This document shows, piece by piece, positions 53,128-61,879 of a DNA stretch of 64,000 nt (its first letter is position 1; each line of letters begins with the position of its first letter). The position numbers and the translations under genes were made by a program. The notes under the pieces were generated by a model. That model did not search any database. It saw only the letters and a program-made list of their open reading frames with translations, and was not told where the DNA came from. This DNA is from Bacteroidota bacterium (lineage in GTDB: Bacteria > Bacteroidota > Bacteroidia > B-17B0 > Aurantibacillaceae): the NCBI GenBank assembly GCA_030684395.1, contig JAUXTT010000025.1:62001-126000 (forward strand), given 5' to 3'.

Positions 53128-55182
53128 TTGCAAACCTTTTTAAATAAAACACCATTTGCACGTTTTCTCCTGCCATTTGCAGCAGGAATTACTATTAGCA
53201 TTTTGTTTGATATAAATCAGGCAGCACATTGGCAATTATTGCTAAGCTATTTTGTTTTATTGATTATTTATTTACTCTTATTTAAAACAGGGAAAACAAA
53301 ATTCATTTTTGGATTAACGCTTAACTTCTTTCTTTTTGTACTTGGAGTAGAATCTTGTTATTTAAGAAAGGAAACCAATGATACCAAACACTACTCCTAC
53401 TCTATCCAAAACAAAGACCAACGTTATATTGGATATATAAGTGAGATTCCTCTGCTAAAAGAAAAGTCAGTAAAGTGTAAAATTGAAATTCTAAAACAAG
53501 AAGTAAACCATGCATTTCAAAATGCTAATGGTGAATTGCTTGTATATATTGAAAAGAATGATTCAGTAAGCATTCCCAAATACGGTGACAAGATTATTTT
53601 CATAGGACAACCGCAACTGATTGCTGAAGCGAAGAATCCCTACGAGTTTAATTACAAGAGGTATTTATCTTTTAAAAACATCTTTCATCAGGTCTATTTA
53701 AAGAAAAGTGATTTCGCTATTGACGGAAAACACCAATCAAATGCACTCTTCGACTTCGCAACCAATCTCAAAATAGAATTATTACAAACTCTAAAAGCAA
53801 ATGGTTTAACAGGTAATGAATATGCCATTACCGCAGCACTCATGCTCGGCTATGATGATGAGATCTCGGGGGATCTGATGACTGCTTATTCCCACACCGG
53901 AACTTTGCACGTATTATCCGTTTCGGGGTTGCATGTGGGTGTGCTTTTTATTGCGCTCACTTTTTTATTGCGATTTCCAAATAAAAGAAAATGGATCATT
54001 TTAAAAACGATCATCATATTGACTTCACTTTGGTTTTATGCTTTACTCTCCGGACTTTCTCCTTCGGTTGTACGATCAACAGCTATGTTTAGTTTTGTAC
54101 TATTCGGAACAATCATCAATAAAAAAGGACAGATCTACAATTCCATTTTTGCAAGTGCATTCCTTATGTTACTGTTCGACCCTTTTTTATTACTGGATAC
54201 AGGGTTTCAATTATCCTATCTCGCGGTTGCAGGCATTGTTTTCTTTTATCCTTACATCTACAATTGGTATTTGCCCCGCAACCCTATCGACACAACGCTT
54301 TGGAAAATGTTTGCTGTTTCATTAAGTGCGCAAATCATAACGCTTCCAATCACTTTGTACTATTTTCATCAGTTTCCTGTTCTATTCTTTATTGCTAATT
54401 TGCTTGTCATTCCTTTATCTTATGTGGTAATGTTTGGCTCCGTGCTTATTGTTATTTTCTCGAAAGTAAAAGTTATTGCGGGTATCTTAGCTTTCATTGT
54501 AGCAAAAAGCGTTTGGATCATGAACACCTTTACTGAATGGCTCGACAAAGTTGAGTTTTCCTATATCTCCGGAATCAACACAGGTTTTGTAGATATGCTT
54601 CTTTTATTCTTATTACTTGGAACCATTACTTATGGCTTATTGTACAAAAATTATATTTCTTTTGTTGCCTCCTTCCTTATTATGATCTTTATGCTTGGTT
54701 CAGGCATTTTCTTTTCACTTTCAGGAGCTGATAAAAACCAATTACTGGTGTTTCATTTTAATAAGGAAAGTGAAATTGGTTTGATCAATAATAGGTCCGC
54801 GAATTATTTTATTAGCACAAATAATCAAGATAATAACAGAAGCAAACAAACCATCAGCAATTTTAATAGTTCATCGTCTATCAATCAAGCAAAGGAAAGA
54901 ATACTGAGTGAAGGAGTATACTTGTTTAACTTCTCCGGTAAAAAATGGTGCTGGACCATTGGCGGAGATCTCTCAAAATATGAGCTAAACAAGTTAAATT
55001 GTGATTATTTAATTATCTCTAAGGACACACGTATCAAAAAAATTGAAGATATTAGTGCTTTGAAGATCATAGCCGACGGGAGCAATAACTACAAAACACT
55101 TAATTTTCTGAAAAAGAAATTTGAAAACAGTCCTCAAAAGCTATGGATCACCAAAGAAAAAGGAGCGTTTGTATACGAATGA
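53128..55182 (+). CDS. comEC: ComEC/Rec2 DNA-uptake channel
   Basis: A 684-residue inner-membrane protein that brings single-stranded DNA into the cytoplasm during transformation. It starts at TTG; the following PFARFLLPFAAGI is the usual family start, and no better start exists. A DUF4131-type region (about 20-180) is followed by the competence domain with HTGTLHVLSVSGLHVGV and GLSPSVVRSTAMF. The C-terminal 150 residues stand where other ComECs have a beta-lactamase fold. No HxHxDH motif is visible, as in many Bacteroidota ComECs. dprA is also present in this window. Confidence 0.93.
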   Translation: MQTFLNKTPFARFLLPFAAGITISILFDINQAAHWQLLLSYFVLLIIYLLLFKTGKTKFIFGLTLNFFLFVLGVESCYLRKETNDTKHYSYSIQNKDQRYIGYISEIPLLKEKSVKCKIEILKQEVNHAFQNANGELLVYIEKNDSVSIPKYGDKIIFIGQPQLIAEAKNPYEFNYKRYLSFKNIFHQVYLKKSDFAIDGKHQSNALFDFATNLKIELLQTLKANGLTGNEYAITAALMLGYDDEISGDLMTAYSHTGTLHVLSVSGLHVGVLFIALTFLLRFPNKRKWIILKTIIILTSLWFYALLSGLSPSVVRSTAMFSFVLFGTIINKKGQIYNSIFASAFLMLLFDPFLLLDTGFQLSYLAVAGIVFFYPYIYNWYLPRNPIDTTLWKMFAVSLSAQIITLPITLYYFHQFPVLFFIANLLVIPLSYVVMFGSVLIVIFSKVKVIAGILAFIVAKSVWIMNTFTEWLDKVEFSYISGINTGFVDMLLLFLLLGTITYGLLYKNYISFVASFLIMIFMLGSGIFFSLSGADKNQLLVFHFNKESEIGLINNRSANYFISTNNQDNNRSKQTISNFNSSSSINQAKERILSEGVYLFNFSGKKWCWTIGGDLSKYELNKLNCDYLIISKDTRIKKIEDISALKIIADGSNNYKTLNFLKKKFENSPQKLWITKEKGAFVYE

Positions 55183-55197
55183 GCAAGCAAAAATTTT

Positions 55198-55340
55198 AAC
55201 ACAGAGATACAGAGGAGCACGGAGCAACACAGAGATTTGATTTTGATGCTTCGGAATTTATATTAAAAAAAACGCTTTGTGCTGAAATAAAATTAAAAAA
55301 AGACTCTGTGAAACTCAGTTGCCTTTGTGCCTCTGTGTTG
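55198..55340. repeat. Paired inverted repeat, CACAGAG family, nearly empty
   Basis: Left arm 55198-55236 starts AACACAGAGATACAGAGGAG. Right arm 55304-55340 ends GTGCCTCTGTGTTG. They match in inverted orientation and enclose only about 67 bases of AT-rich DNA. The arms are of the same family as those around the GxxExxY gene at 32 kb. The element fills the space from 16 bases after the comEC stop to 15 bases before the next start. A minus-strand frame through it (reading FNTEAQRQ) is a by-product. Confidence 0.8.
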
Positions 55341-55355
55341 AAACAAATAAATGAA

Positions 55356-56363
55356 ATGAAACTACGCATTGGAGATAAAGTAACTTTCCTCAACGAAAAA
55401 GGTGGAGGAACCGTTGTTCGCTTAAAGGACAAAGACACTGCCATTGTGGAGGATGTTGATGGTTTTGAGATTCCTTACCTCATTAAATACCTGGTACCTA
55501 TTCATAACGAATTGGTAATTAATAAAGATGCGGAAAACTTAGACATTGAACCTGAACGTTCCATAGAAGAACGTGTGTATTTTGTTATTGAACCCGATCA
55601 TGAATTACCGGGATTGATGAACGAATTACAATTATATATTTACAACAGTTCATCTTACAATATGCATTTCAGTTATTCCATTAAAGACGGGCATTTATAC
55701 CAAACCCTGAAACATGGAGAGATCGGGCAGTTTCAGAAACTGGCCATCAAAAAAATAAACAAACGAAATTTAAAGGAATACGCTTTTCATAAAATTGATC
55801 TGCTCTTTTATAAGAACACCCACTACCCTGCTCAGTTACCAACTGCAGAGATCGTTCACTTAACCGAACAACTCTTCGTGAAAAACAATCTCATTAAACA
55901 TCACGAATTCAAATATCCAATACTTGCCTTTCCTATAAAGGAAAATTTCATGCGTGCCAATCAGATCAAGTATCACATGACCGAATACGATATGGAACGC
56001 CTGAAAGAACTAAAGGAATTTAATCCCGATAAAAAACAATCGAAATCTTCCAGCGATTACATTGCTACCAAAGAAAAAGAAGTAGATCTGCATATTGAAG
56101 TGCTATTAGATTCTTACAAAGGAATGACCAACGCACAGATCATTCAACACCAACTAAGGCATTTTCAAAAAGAGCTGGACACTGCCATCAGTAATAACTT
56201 TTATAAAATTGTTTTTATACACGGTGTAGGAAACGGAAGACTGAAACAAGAAATCCTGGCCATCCTCCGCAACTACCCTGAACTACAGGTGCAGGACGGT
56301 TCGTTTAAAAAATATGGCTTTGGTGCGACGGAGGTTATTATTCAGAGTACGGGGAAGAAGTAG
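55356..56363 (+). CDS. DUF2027/Smr domain protein
   Basis: A 335-residue protein from ATG 55356; the frame opens earlier inside the repeat arm, but that part lacks family sequence. The N-terminal DUF2027 domain begins MKLRIGDKVTFLNEKGGG. The C-terminal Smr domain (about 250-335) has EVDLHIEVL and the FIHGVGNGRLKQEI loop, as in MutS2. Smr domains cut or bind branched DNA or RNA. No MutS core is present, so this is the stand-alone Bacteroidota form. Its leader is made of repeat-arm sequence. Confidence 0.9.
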   Translation: MKLRIGDKVTFLNEKGGGTVVRLKDKDTAIVEDVDGFEIPYLIKYLVPIHNELVINKDAENLDIEPERSIEERVYFVIEPDHELPGLMNELQLYIYNSSSYNMHFSYSIKDGHLYQTLKHGEIGQFQKLAIKKINKRNLKEYAFHKIDLLFYKNTHYPAQLPTAEIVHLTEQLFVKNNLIKHHEFKYPILAFPIKENFMRANQIKYHMTEYDMERLKELKEFNPDKKQSKSSSDYIATKEKEVDLHIEVLLDSYKGMTNAQIIQHQLRHFQKELDTAISNNFYKIVFIHGVGNGRLKQEILAILRNYPELQVQDGSFKKYGFGATEVIIQSTGKK

Positions 56364-56467
56364 TGCATGAAAAATATCAATTTAACAAACGTATGAGTTC
56401 AAATACAGCCTGGAATGTAAGGCTTTGGTGGTAAAACAACTCAACTAAAAAAGTTAATGCCAATACT

Positions 56468-57013
56468 ATGAGAAAGCATATTAAACACTTTTTGAACCTT
56501 TCAATTATTCTTATTATTCAATTGAATACTTCATCAATTGTTTTTGGGCAGAATAAAATTCATCTTGATAAATATATAAATGGAATAGAGTATATAAAAA
56601 AGAATACTGAAGTAACAAAATACAGAAACAACTACTATGATAGAAAATCTGTTAAGTTTAGGGTTTCTGAAAATATAATCTCCAATTATAAGCCACTTTC
56701 TTACTTAAAAAATCAAACAGACAAAATTGAAATAACCCAAAATCAAATAGACTCTCTGGTAACGTTAAAAAAAGATTCTGCTCTTACTATTCCCTCTCTC
56801 ACCAAATACACAGTTGATCCAAAAGCTAATTACATACTTTATTTTGGAAAACCATACAGAAACACTTTATTAACTGTAATAGAATATAGTTCGAGTAAAG
56901 AAAAAGACAGCAAGTATGACGGCTTGGGGAATCACCCTTTTATTATCTTATTAGTGTTTGACTCCGAAAATAAAGTCAAAACCGCTTTGTTTGCTTCCCC
57001 AATATTTGATTGA
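56468..57013 (+). CDS. Secreted protein, unknown function
   Basis: A 181-residue protein with a signal peptide (about 1-27, ending SIVFGQ). The mature part is Lys- and Tyr-rich with no recognised motif. Its AT content and codon use look higher than those of neighbours, with many AAA and ATA codons, which could point to recent gain; this is by eye. It stands alone, about 100 bases after the Smr gene. A weak CCGCT/AGCGG hairpin follows at 57028-57056. Confidence 0.6.
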   Translation: MRKHIKHFLNLSIILIIQLNTSSIVFGQNKIHLDKYINGIEYIKKNTEVTKYRNNYYDRKSVKFRVSENIISNYKPLSYLKNQTDKIEITQNQIDSLVTLKKDSALTIPSLTKYTVDPKANYILYFGKPYRNTLLTVIEYSSSKEKDSKYDGLGNHPFIILLVFDSENKVKTALFASPIFD

Positions 57014-57027
57014 TTTTTTCAAAAAAA

Positions 57028-57056
57028 CCGCTGACAATAAACAAATTCACTAGCGG
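57028..57056. terminator. Weak hairpin between convergent genes
   Basis: CCGCT and AGCGG form only a 5-bp stem around 19 bases, between the secreted-protein gene (+) and lepB (-). The flanking TTTTTTC/GGAATT is modest. Termination is possible. Confidence 0.3.
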
Positions 57057-57081
57057 AATTAAATTACCTGTTTGAAAACTA

Positions 57082-58137
57082 TCATTTCACCTTCTCAAAA
57101 CATCTTTCCCACCTTACGCCTTCATCAGCTTTATCGTAACTGTAAAAGATCACCCAGGCTTTCCCTACAATGTGATCCTCCGGTAAAAAACCCCAGTATC
57201 TTGAGTCCATTGAGTTGTGTCGGTTGTCACCCATCATAAAGTAGTAATTCATTTTAGTCACGTACTTATTGGTAGTGTCGCCATTAATTACAAATTTGTT
57301 ATCGATGTTCTCAAATTTATTTCCTTCATAAACTGAGATCAAACGCTCGTATAAAAACACGGAAACAGAATCAAGTATAAGCGTATCCCCCTTTTTAGGA
57401 ATGTACAATGCACCAAAATTGTCTACATTCCATGGATAAGCATTTTTGTATGGGAATACGGTTTCGTCCCACAATTCATTTTTTTCTACATTCATAGTTA
57501 CTTCACTTACGGCAGGAAGTGTTTTTATATTAGCAAGACTTTTTTGTGTTAGACTAAATGAATAATCTCCTTTCTCAGAGATCAATCCACCTTCAGTAAT
57601 ATTGTTTGCTTTTAAAAACGTTGAATCTATAGGGATTTTACCGTTTGCTTTACTTGCATCCGTTTGTATGGTATAGTTGTATTGAATTCCATCGGGTTTA
57701 TCTAAGGGTTTTCCGTTTATAAAAACTTCTCCATCAATAATACCAATAGAATCTCCCGGCAAACCTACACAGCGTTTTATAAAATGTGTTCTATGATCTA
57801 CAGGAAATTCTTCTTCCACCGGGTAATTAAACACCAAAACATCATTACGGTCTACAGCCGGTTCACCAAAAAACCGATAATAGGAAAACGTAAAGAGTTC
57901 ACTAAACCACTTCTTTTCTACAAAAGGAGTACTGAGCGGTGTTCTTACCAAACGCGGACCGTAACTTAATTTATTTACCAATACAAAATCACCTGCCAAT
58001 AAGGTTTTTTCCATGGAAGGTGAAGGAATGGTAAACGGTTCAAGCACAAATCCCCTAAACGTAAGCACAATAACAAAAGCGATTGAAAATGCCTTCAACC
58101 AATCAAACCACTTTTTCTTATTTATTCCTGAGAGCAT
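57082..58137 (-). CDS. lepB: Signal peptidase I
   Basis: LepB cleaves signal peptides at the outer face of the inner membrane. From ATG 58137 it has 351 residues; the longer frame from TTG at 58155 begins inside a TACCTTTG promoter box and is unlikely. A transmembrane helix covers about 15-31. The catalytic Ser is S41 in IPSPSMEKTL, and the catalytic Lys is K121 in HFIKRCVGLPGD. MMGDNRHNSMDSRYWG is the last family box. A roughly 100-residue insert between the Lys box and the end is usual in this phylum. Confidence 0.95.
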   Translation of the reverse strand: MLSGINKKKWFDWLKAFSIAFVIVLTFRGFVLEPFTIPSPSMEKTLLAGDFVLVNKLSYGPRLVRTPLSTPFVEKKWFSELFTFSYYRFFGEPAVDRNDVLVFNYPVEEEFPVDHRTHFIKRCVGLPGDSIGIIDGEVFINGKPLDKPDGIQYNYTIQTDASKANGKIPIDSTFLKANNITEGGLISEKGDYSFSLTQKSLANIKTLPAVSEVTMNVEKNELWDETVFPYKNAYPWNVDNFGALYIPKKGDTLILDSVSVFLYERLISVYEGNKFENIDNKFVINGDTTNKYVTKMNYYFMMGDNRHNSMDSRYWGFLPEDHIVGKAWVIFYSYDKADEGVRWERCFEKVK

Positions 58138-58152
58138 CTTTTTCACTTGATT

Positions 58153-58160
58153 CAAAGGTA
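58153..58160 (-). promoter_or_regulatory. Candidate -7 box for lepB
   Basis: The minus strand reads TACCTTTG, a full TAnnTTTG match, 15 bases before ATG 58137. A near copy (ACGACCTTT) lies 20 bases further upstream. Confidence 0.45.
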
Positions 58161-58187
58161 CGACATTTTTAAAGGTCGTAAAAAATG

Positions 58188-58201
58188 TTAGATTAATCTA
58201 A
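58188..58201. promoter_or_regulatory. Candidate DtxR/MntR-type operator upstream of mntH
   Basis: TTAGATTAATCTAA is a perfect 14-bp palindrome flanked by A- and T-runs. It sits just upstream of the candidate mntH promoter and between the divergent lepB and mntH genes. Its form resembles sites bound by DtxR/MntR-family metalloregulators. No regulator gene is in the window. Confidence 0.5.
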
Positions 58202-58229
58202 TTTTTAATTTATATAAGCAAAATTATGC

Positions 58230-58237
58230 TACTTTTG
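58230..58237 (+). promoter_or_regulatory. Candidate -7 box for mntH
   Basis: TACTTTTG is a full TAnnTTTG match. It lies 191 bases before the ATG, implying a leader of about 185 bases. No clear -33 TTG is present; the palindrome at 58188-58201 lies where an activator or repressor could act. Confidence 0.45.
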
Positions 58238-58340
58238 TAGTGAAAGGGCTAAACATTGCAATTTTAACCATCTAGATTCATAGAAATTGTTTGCTTAATT
58301 TAAAACAAAGAAAGCTGGCTTTTACACGTAGAGAGTCTCT

Positions 58341-58397
58341 ATGCAAAGGCAAAACTTCTTCACAAACATGAAAAGAAAAAAACCTATGTGCATATAG
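58341..58397 (+). CDS. Possible 18-residue leader peptide upstream of mntH
   Basis: An ATG at 58341 opens an 18-codon frame (MQRQNFFTNMKRKKPMCI) ending TAG at 58397, 31 bases before mntH. It lies directly after a TAGAGAGTCTCTA palindrome. Short frames arise by chance in AT-rich DNA, so this is only a candidate for translational control. Confidence 0.2.
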   Translation: MQRQNFFTNMKRKKPMCI

Positions 58398-58428
58398 TGG
58401 TTAAAAAAATCGGAGCCTACATTTCAAT

Positions 58429-60297
58429 ATGAGTACCAAACAACAGAGCAAATCGCTAGATAATATTAACGCATCCGTTAGCACTTCGCACATAAAAGGG
58501 TGGCGACGGCTGTTTGCTTTTATGGGCCCTGCTTATATGATCAGTGTTGGTTATATGGACCCGGGAAACTGGGCAACCGATATTGCTGGCGGAAGTTTAT
58601 ATGGATACAAGCTTATTTGGGTATTAGCAATGAGTAACCTGATCGCTATTTTGCTTCAGAGTTTAAGTGCACGTTTAGGTATTGTTACAGGAAGAGATCT
58701 TGCACAGGCTTCGCGAGAAAGTTATCCTCCTTTTGTAAATTTTATTTTATACTTATTGGCAGAGTTAGCTATTGCAGCCTGTGACCTTGCAGAAGTAATA
58801 GGTATGGCAATTGGTATCAAACTACTTTTTGGATTACCATTGATATGGGGTGTTTCTATTACAGTATTAGATACTTTTCTTTTACTTTTTCTTTTAAACT
58901 TTGGTGTACGAAAAATGGAAGCCTTTATCATTGCATTAGTTGTTTTAATAGGTTGTTGTTTCGGCGTGGAAATGTTTTTTGCTCATCCCGATGGAGCGGA
59001 AATAGTAAAAGGTCTTATTCCTTCTTTGCCTGATGCACAGGCTTTAGCTATTGCAACCGGAATTATTGGCGCAACGGTAATGCCACACAATTTATACTTA
59101 CACAGTTCATTGGTTCAAACACGAAAAATAGAACGAACTGAACCCGAAATAAAAAAAGCTATCAAGTTCAATATCATCGATTCGGTAATTGCGTTAAACC
59201 TTGCTCTTTTTGTAAATGCCGCTATTCTTATTTTAGCAGCCTCTTCATTTAATAAAGTAGGATTAAAAGTAACGGGAATAGAACAAGCCCACGAACTCCT
59301 CACGCCTTTAATGGGAACAGGATTGGCTGCAGTTTTATTTGCCATTGCACTAATTGCCGCAGGGCAAAGCAGCACCATCACTGGGACGCTGGCAGGACAA
59401 ATAATAATGGAAGGTTATTTGAATTTGCGTTTGCAACCCTGGGTGCGAAGGATCATCACACGTTTACTTGCTATTGTACCTGCCATGGTAACCATACTTT
59501 ATGCTGGAGAAAGTGTAACAGATGAATTGCTGATAGCCAGTCAGATCATTTTGAGTATGCAGCTTGGCTTTGCCATTGTTCCGCTGATTCATTTTGTCAG
59601 TAATAAAAAGAAAATGGGAACCTTTGCTATTAAAACCTACACAAAAATTCTTTCCTGGACATCAGCCGCAATTATTGTGGGTTTAAATATTGCGCTTGTT
59701 TATGATGCTGTTAAAGGAATTATTTCCTCCAGCTCAAGCCCAATATTAATGGGCTGTTTATTGATTCCTCTTTGTGTATTTTTTCTCTCTGTACTTGTTT
59801 ATATTATTATCAAGCCTATTGTTTCCAAACATCAGGAAAAAGAATATACCGCGCACGGGGAACCACAAACGCTTCAATTGAATACCGATTTTACTTACAA
59901 TAAAATTGCTATTCCCGTTGATTTTTCAATAGTTGATTCCAAAGCGATCAGCAAAGCATTAAGCTTAGGTGGAAATTCCTGCGAGTATATTTTGATCCAC
60001 GTGGTGGAATCTACCAATGCCATGTTATATGGAAAAGACAGTGGCGACCTCGAAAGTAACGAGGACAAAAAGAAGCTGGAAAATTATTGTGATCAGATCA
60101 AAGCTATCGGTTACACCTGTAAAGTTCAATTGGGTTATGGGAATGCTGCTAAAGCGATTGCCACAATAGTAAACGAAACTGAATCAAATTTAGTGGTGAT
60201 GGCCGCTCATGGACATAAAGGAGTAAAAGATATTTTATTCGGTACTACTTTGGATAAAGTGAGGCACGGAATAAATGTCCCTTTGATGATTGCTTAA
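58429..60297 (+). CDS. mntH: Nramp metal-ion transporter fused to a UspA domain
   Basis: A 622-residue proton-coupled divalent metal importer, probably for Mn2+ or Fe2+. The Nramp core (about 25-470) has the metal-binding motif DPGN at 44-47 in TM1 and M-P-H at 218-220 in TM6, both needed for transport. A universal stress protein domain (about 490-622) follows, starting NKIAIPVDFS and ending with the nucleotide loop GHKGVKDILFGTTLDKV. The fusion places a likely nucleotide-binding regulator on the cytoplasmic face. Upstream are a palindromic operator candidate, a promoter box and a long leader. Confidence 0.93.
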   Translation: MSTKQQSKSLDNINASVSTSHIKGWRRLFAFMGPAYMISVGYMDPGNWATDIAGGSLYGYKLIWVLAMSNLIAILLQSLSARLGIVTGRDLAQASRESYPPFVNFILYLLAELAIAACDLAEVIGMAIGIKLLFGLPLIWGVSITVLDTFLLLFLLNFGVRKMEAFIIALVVLIGCCFGVEMFFAHPDGAEIVKGLIPSLPDAQALAIATGIIGATVMPHNLYLHSSLVQTRKIERTEPEIKKAIKFNIIDSVIALNLALFVNAAILILAASSFNKVGLKVTGIEQAHELLTPLMGTGLAAVLFAIALIAAGQSSTITGTLAGQIIMEGYLNLRLQPWVRRIITRLLAIVPAMVTILYAGESVTDELLIASQIILSMQLGFAIVPLIHFVSNKKKMGTFAIKTYTKILSWTSAAIIVGLNIALVYDAVKGIISSSSSPILMGCLLIPLCVFFLSVLVYIIIKPIVSKHQEKEYTAHGEPQTLQLNTDFTYNKIAIPVDFSIVDSKAISKALSLGGNSCEYILIHVVESTNAMLYGKDSGDLESNEDKKKLENYCDQIKAIGYTCKVQLGYGNAAKAIATIVNETESNLVVMAAHGHKGVKDILFGTTLDKVRHGINVPLMIA

Positions 60298-60375
60298 ATT
60301 GCCAAAATAGGTTGACGAAGATAGAAGTTTAACAACTTATGCATTCTTTAGCTTCACATTTAAACTAAAAAAAGT

Positions 60376-60404
60376 CCGTGAAACTCTGAGTTCTCTGTGG
60401 TGAG
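60376..60404. repeat. Single repeat arm, CTCTGTG family
   Basis: CCGTGAAACTCTGAGTTCTC, then TGTGGTGAG, matches the arms at 32 kb and 55 kb. No partner arm was found, so this is a solo arm. It lies 33 bases before the next gene; a TATCTTAG box (60412-60419) sits between. Confidence 0.6.
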
Positions 60405-60436
60405 TTTTTCGTATCTTAGCAGCACACAAAAATCAC

Positions 60437-61879
60437 TTGCTTAAACAGATCATCATACTCACTTTCATCGCTGCTATAGCGATTATTGCTGCTTGTACAA
60501 AAGACAGTGACCGTATTGATACAAAAGATTACCCTACAGAAATCGGAAAAATCTTTCGTGGTCGTTGCGCTACATCAGGCTGTCATAATGATGTGAGTTA
60601 TAAAAATGCCGCAGGATTAAATTTAAGTTCATGGGAAAATTTATTTAAAGGAAGTAATAGCGGATCAACCATAATTCCTTTTCGTTCTGATTTTAGTTCT
60701 TTATGCTATTTCATAAACACCTTTGCAGATCTTGGTCCTGTTAATTTACCAACCATGCCGGTAAACAACGACCCTTTAGACAGAGATGAAGTAAAGAAAA
60801 TAAAAGACTGGGTAGATGCAGGCGCCCCTAATATAGATGGAGAAGTTGCATTTCCTACCGATGCCAATCGAAGAAAATTTTATGTAGCACATACAGCCTG
60901 CAAAGTTGTGTGTGTGTTTGATGCAGAAACACGTTTGCAAATGAGATATATTACCGTTGTGAATGCAGGTGAAAGTTGTACACCACACGTGGTGAAAATT
61001 TCTCCCGACAAAAAGTACTGGTATGTTTGTTTTAATAGCAACGGAAGTTATTTAAGAAGATACAATATTTCTGATGATTCTTATGCAGGCCAAATTTATA
61101 TTGGAGGCGGCGAATGGAATAGTTTAACCATAAGTCCCGATTCTAAAAAAGCTTTTGTTGTTGACTGGACCTCCTCCGGAAAAATAGCCAGTTGTGATCT
61201 GGATAATATGACCGTAACCGATACCACACGTTATAATTTTATGCCACACGGCTCGTCTGTTACGCCAAACGGGCAATATGTTTATTTTACTGCAACAACA
61301 GGCAATTTTATTTACAAAAAAGAAATTTCTACAGGCAACATCGACTTCGTTTCGCTTAATTCTTCAGAGAGTCCGGGGCTCCCAAGCAATACATACAATC
61401 CGCATGAAATTTTGTTTGCACCCGACGGAAGTAAATATTATGTTACCTGCCAGAACGAAAAAACAGTTCGTGTATTTGATGCTGCTACGGACAATAATAT
61501 TGCAACAATTCCAATTAACGGAAGTGCTTTGGAAATGAGTTTAGCTCCTTCAAAAAATTTACTATTTGTTACCAGTTGGGATGCAAGTCAGTTTTCAAAT
61601 ACCATTGGGGCTGTTGCCATTATTAATACTTCAACAAACTCATTGCAGGGATACGTGAATGTAGGAACCCAACCGCACGGCATTGCTGTTGACGAACAAA
61701 AAGGTGTAGTATATGTTGCCAATAGAAATATTGATGTAACAGGCCCATTACCACATCATAGTAGTGTATGTGGCGGAAGGAATGGTTATATTACTTTTAT
61801 AGACCTGAATACATTGTTGTTAACAGGAAAAAAAATTGAAGTGAGTGTTGATCCTTATTCTATTGGGTTGAAGGATTAG
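60437..61879 (+). CDS. Lipoprotein with CX4CH cytochrome domain and beta-propeller
   Basis: A 480-residue protein from a TTG start that immediately precedes the export signal; lipobox IIAAC. The cytochrome c-like domain (about 30-130) has C-A-T-S-G-C-H, a CX4CH variant of the usual CX2CH heme site, with a candidate axial Met in LPTMPVNNDP and the WVDAGAPN end. A seven-bladed YVTN-type propeller (140-480) follows, with blades such as SPDGKKAFV-, VRVFDAATDN- and VGTQPHGIAV-like units. It is probably an envelope electron-transfer or sensing protein. The substrate is unknown. Confidence 0.85.
   Translation: MLKQIIILTFIAAIAIIAACTKDSDRIDTKDYPTEIGKIFRGRCATSGCHNDVSYKNAAGLNLSSWENLFKGSNSGSTIIPFRSDFSSLCYFINTFADLGPVNLPTMPVNNDPLDRDEVKKIKDWVDAGAPNIDGEVAFPTDANRRKFYVAHTACKVVCVFDAETRLQMRYITVVNAGESCTPHVVKISPDKKYWYVCFNSNGSYLRRYNISDDSYAGQIYIGGGEWNSLTISPDSKKAFVVDWTSSGKIASCDLDNMTVTDTTRYNFMPHGSSVTPNGQYVYFTATTGNFIYKKEISTGNIDFVSLNSSESPGLPSNTYNPHEILFAPDGSKYYVTCQNEKTVRVFDAATDNNIATIPINGSALEMSLAPSKNLLFVTSWDASQFSNTIGAVAIINTSTNSLQGYVNVGTQPHGIAVDEQKGVVYVANRNIDVTGPLPHHSSVCGGRNGYITFIDLNTLLLTGKKIEVSVDPYSIGLKD

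Noticed and set aside
55196-55444. Minus-strand open frame of 82 codons through the comEC-Smr gap
   Set aside because: It reads through the repeat arms (FNTEAQRQ-type translation), a known by-product of this repeat family, and overlaps the Smr start.
58238-58428. Manganese riboswitch (yybP-ykoY) before mntH
   Set aside because: The conserved loop sequences of that riboswitch are not visible; only a short palindrome and a small frame are present.
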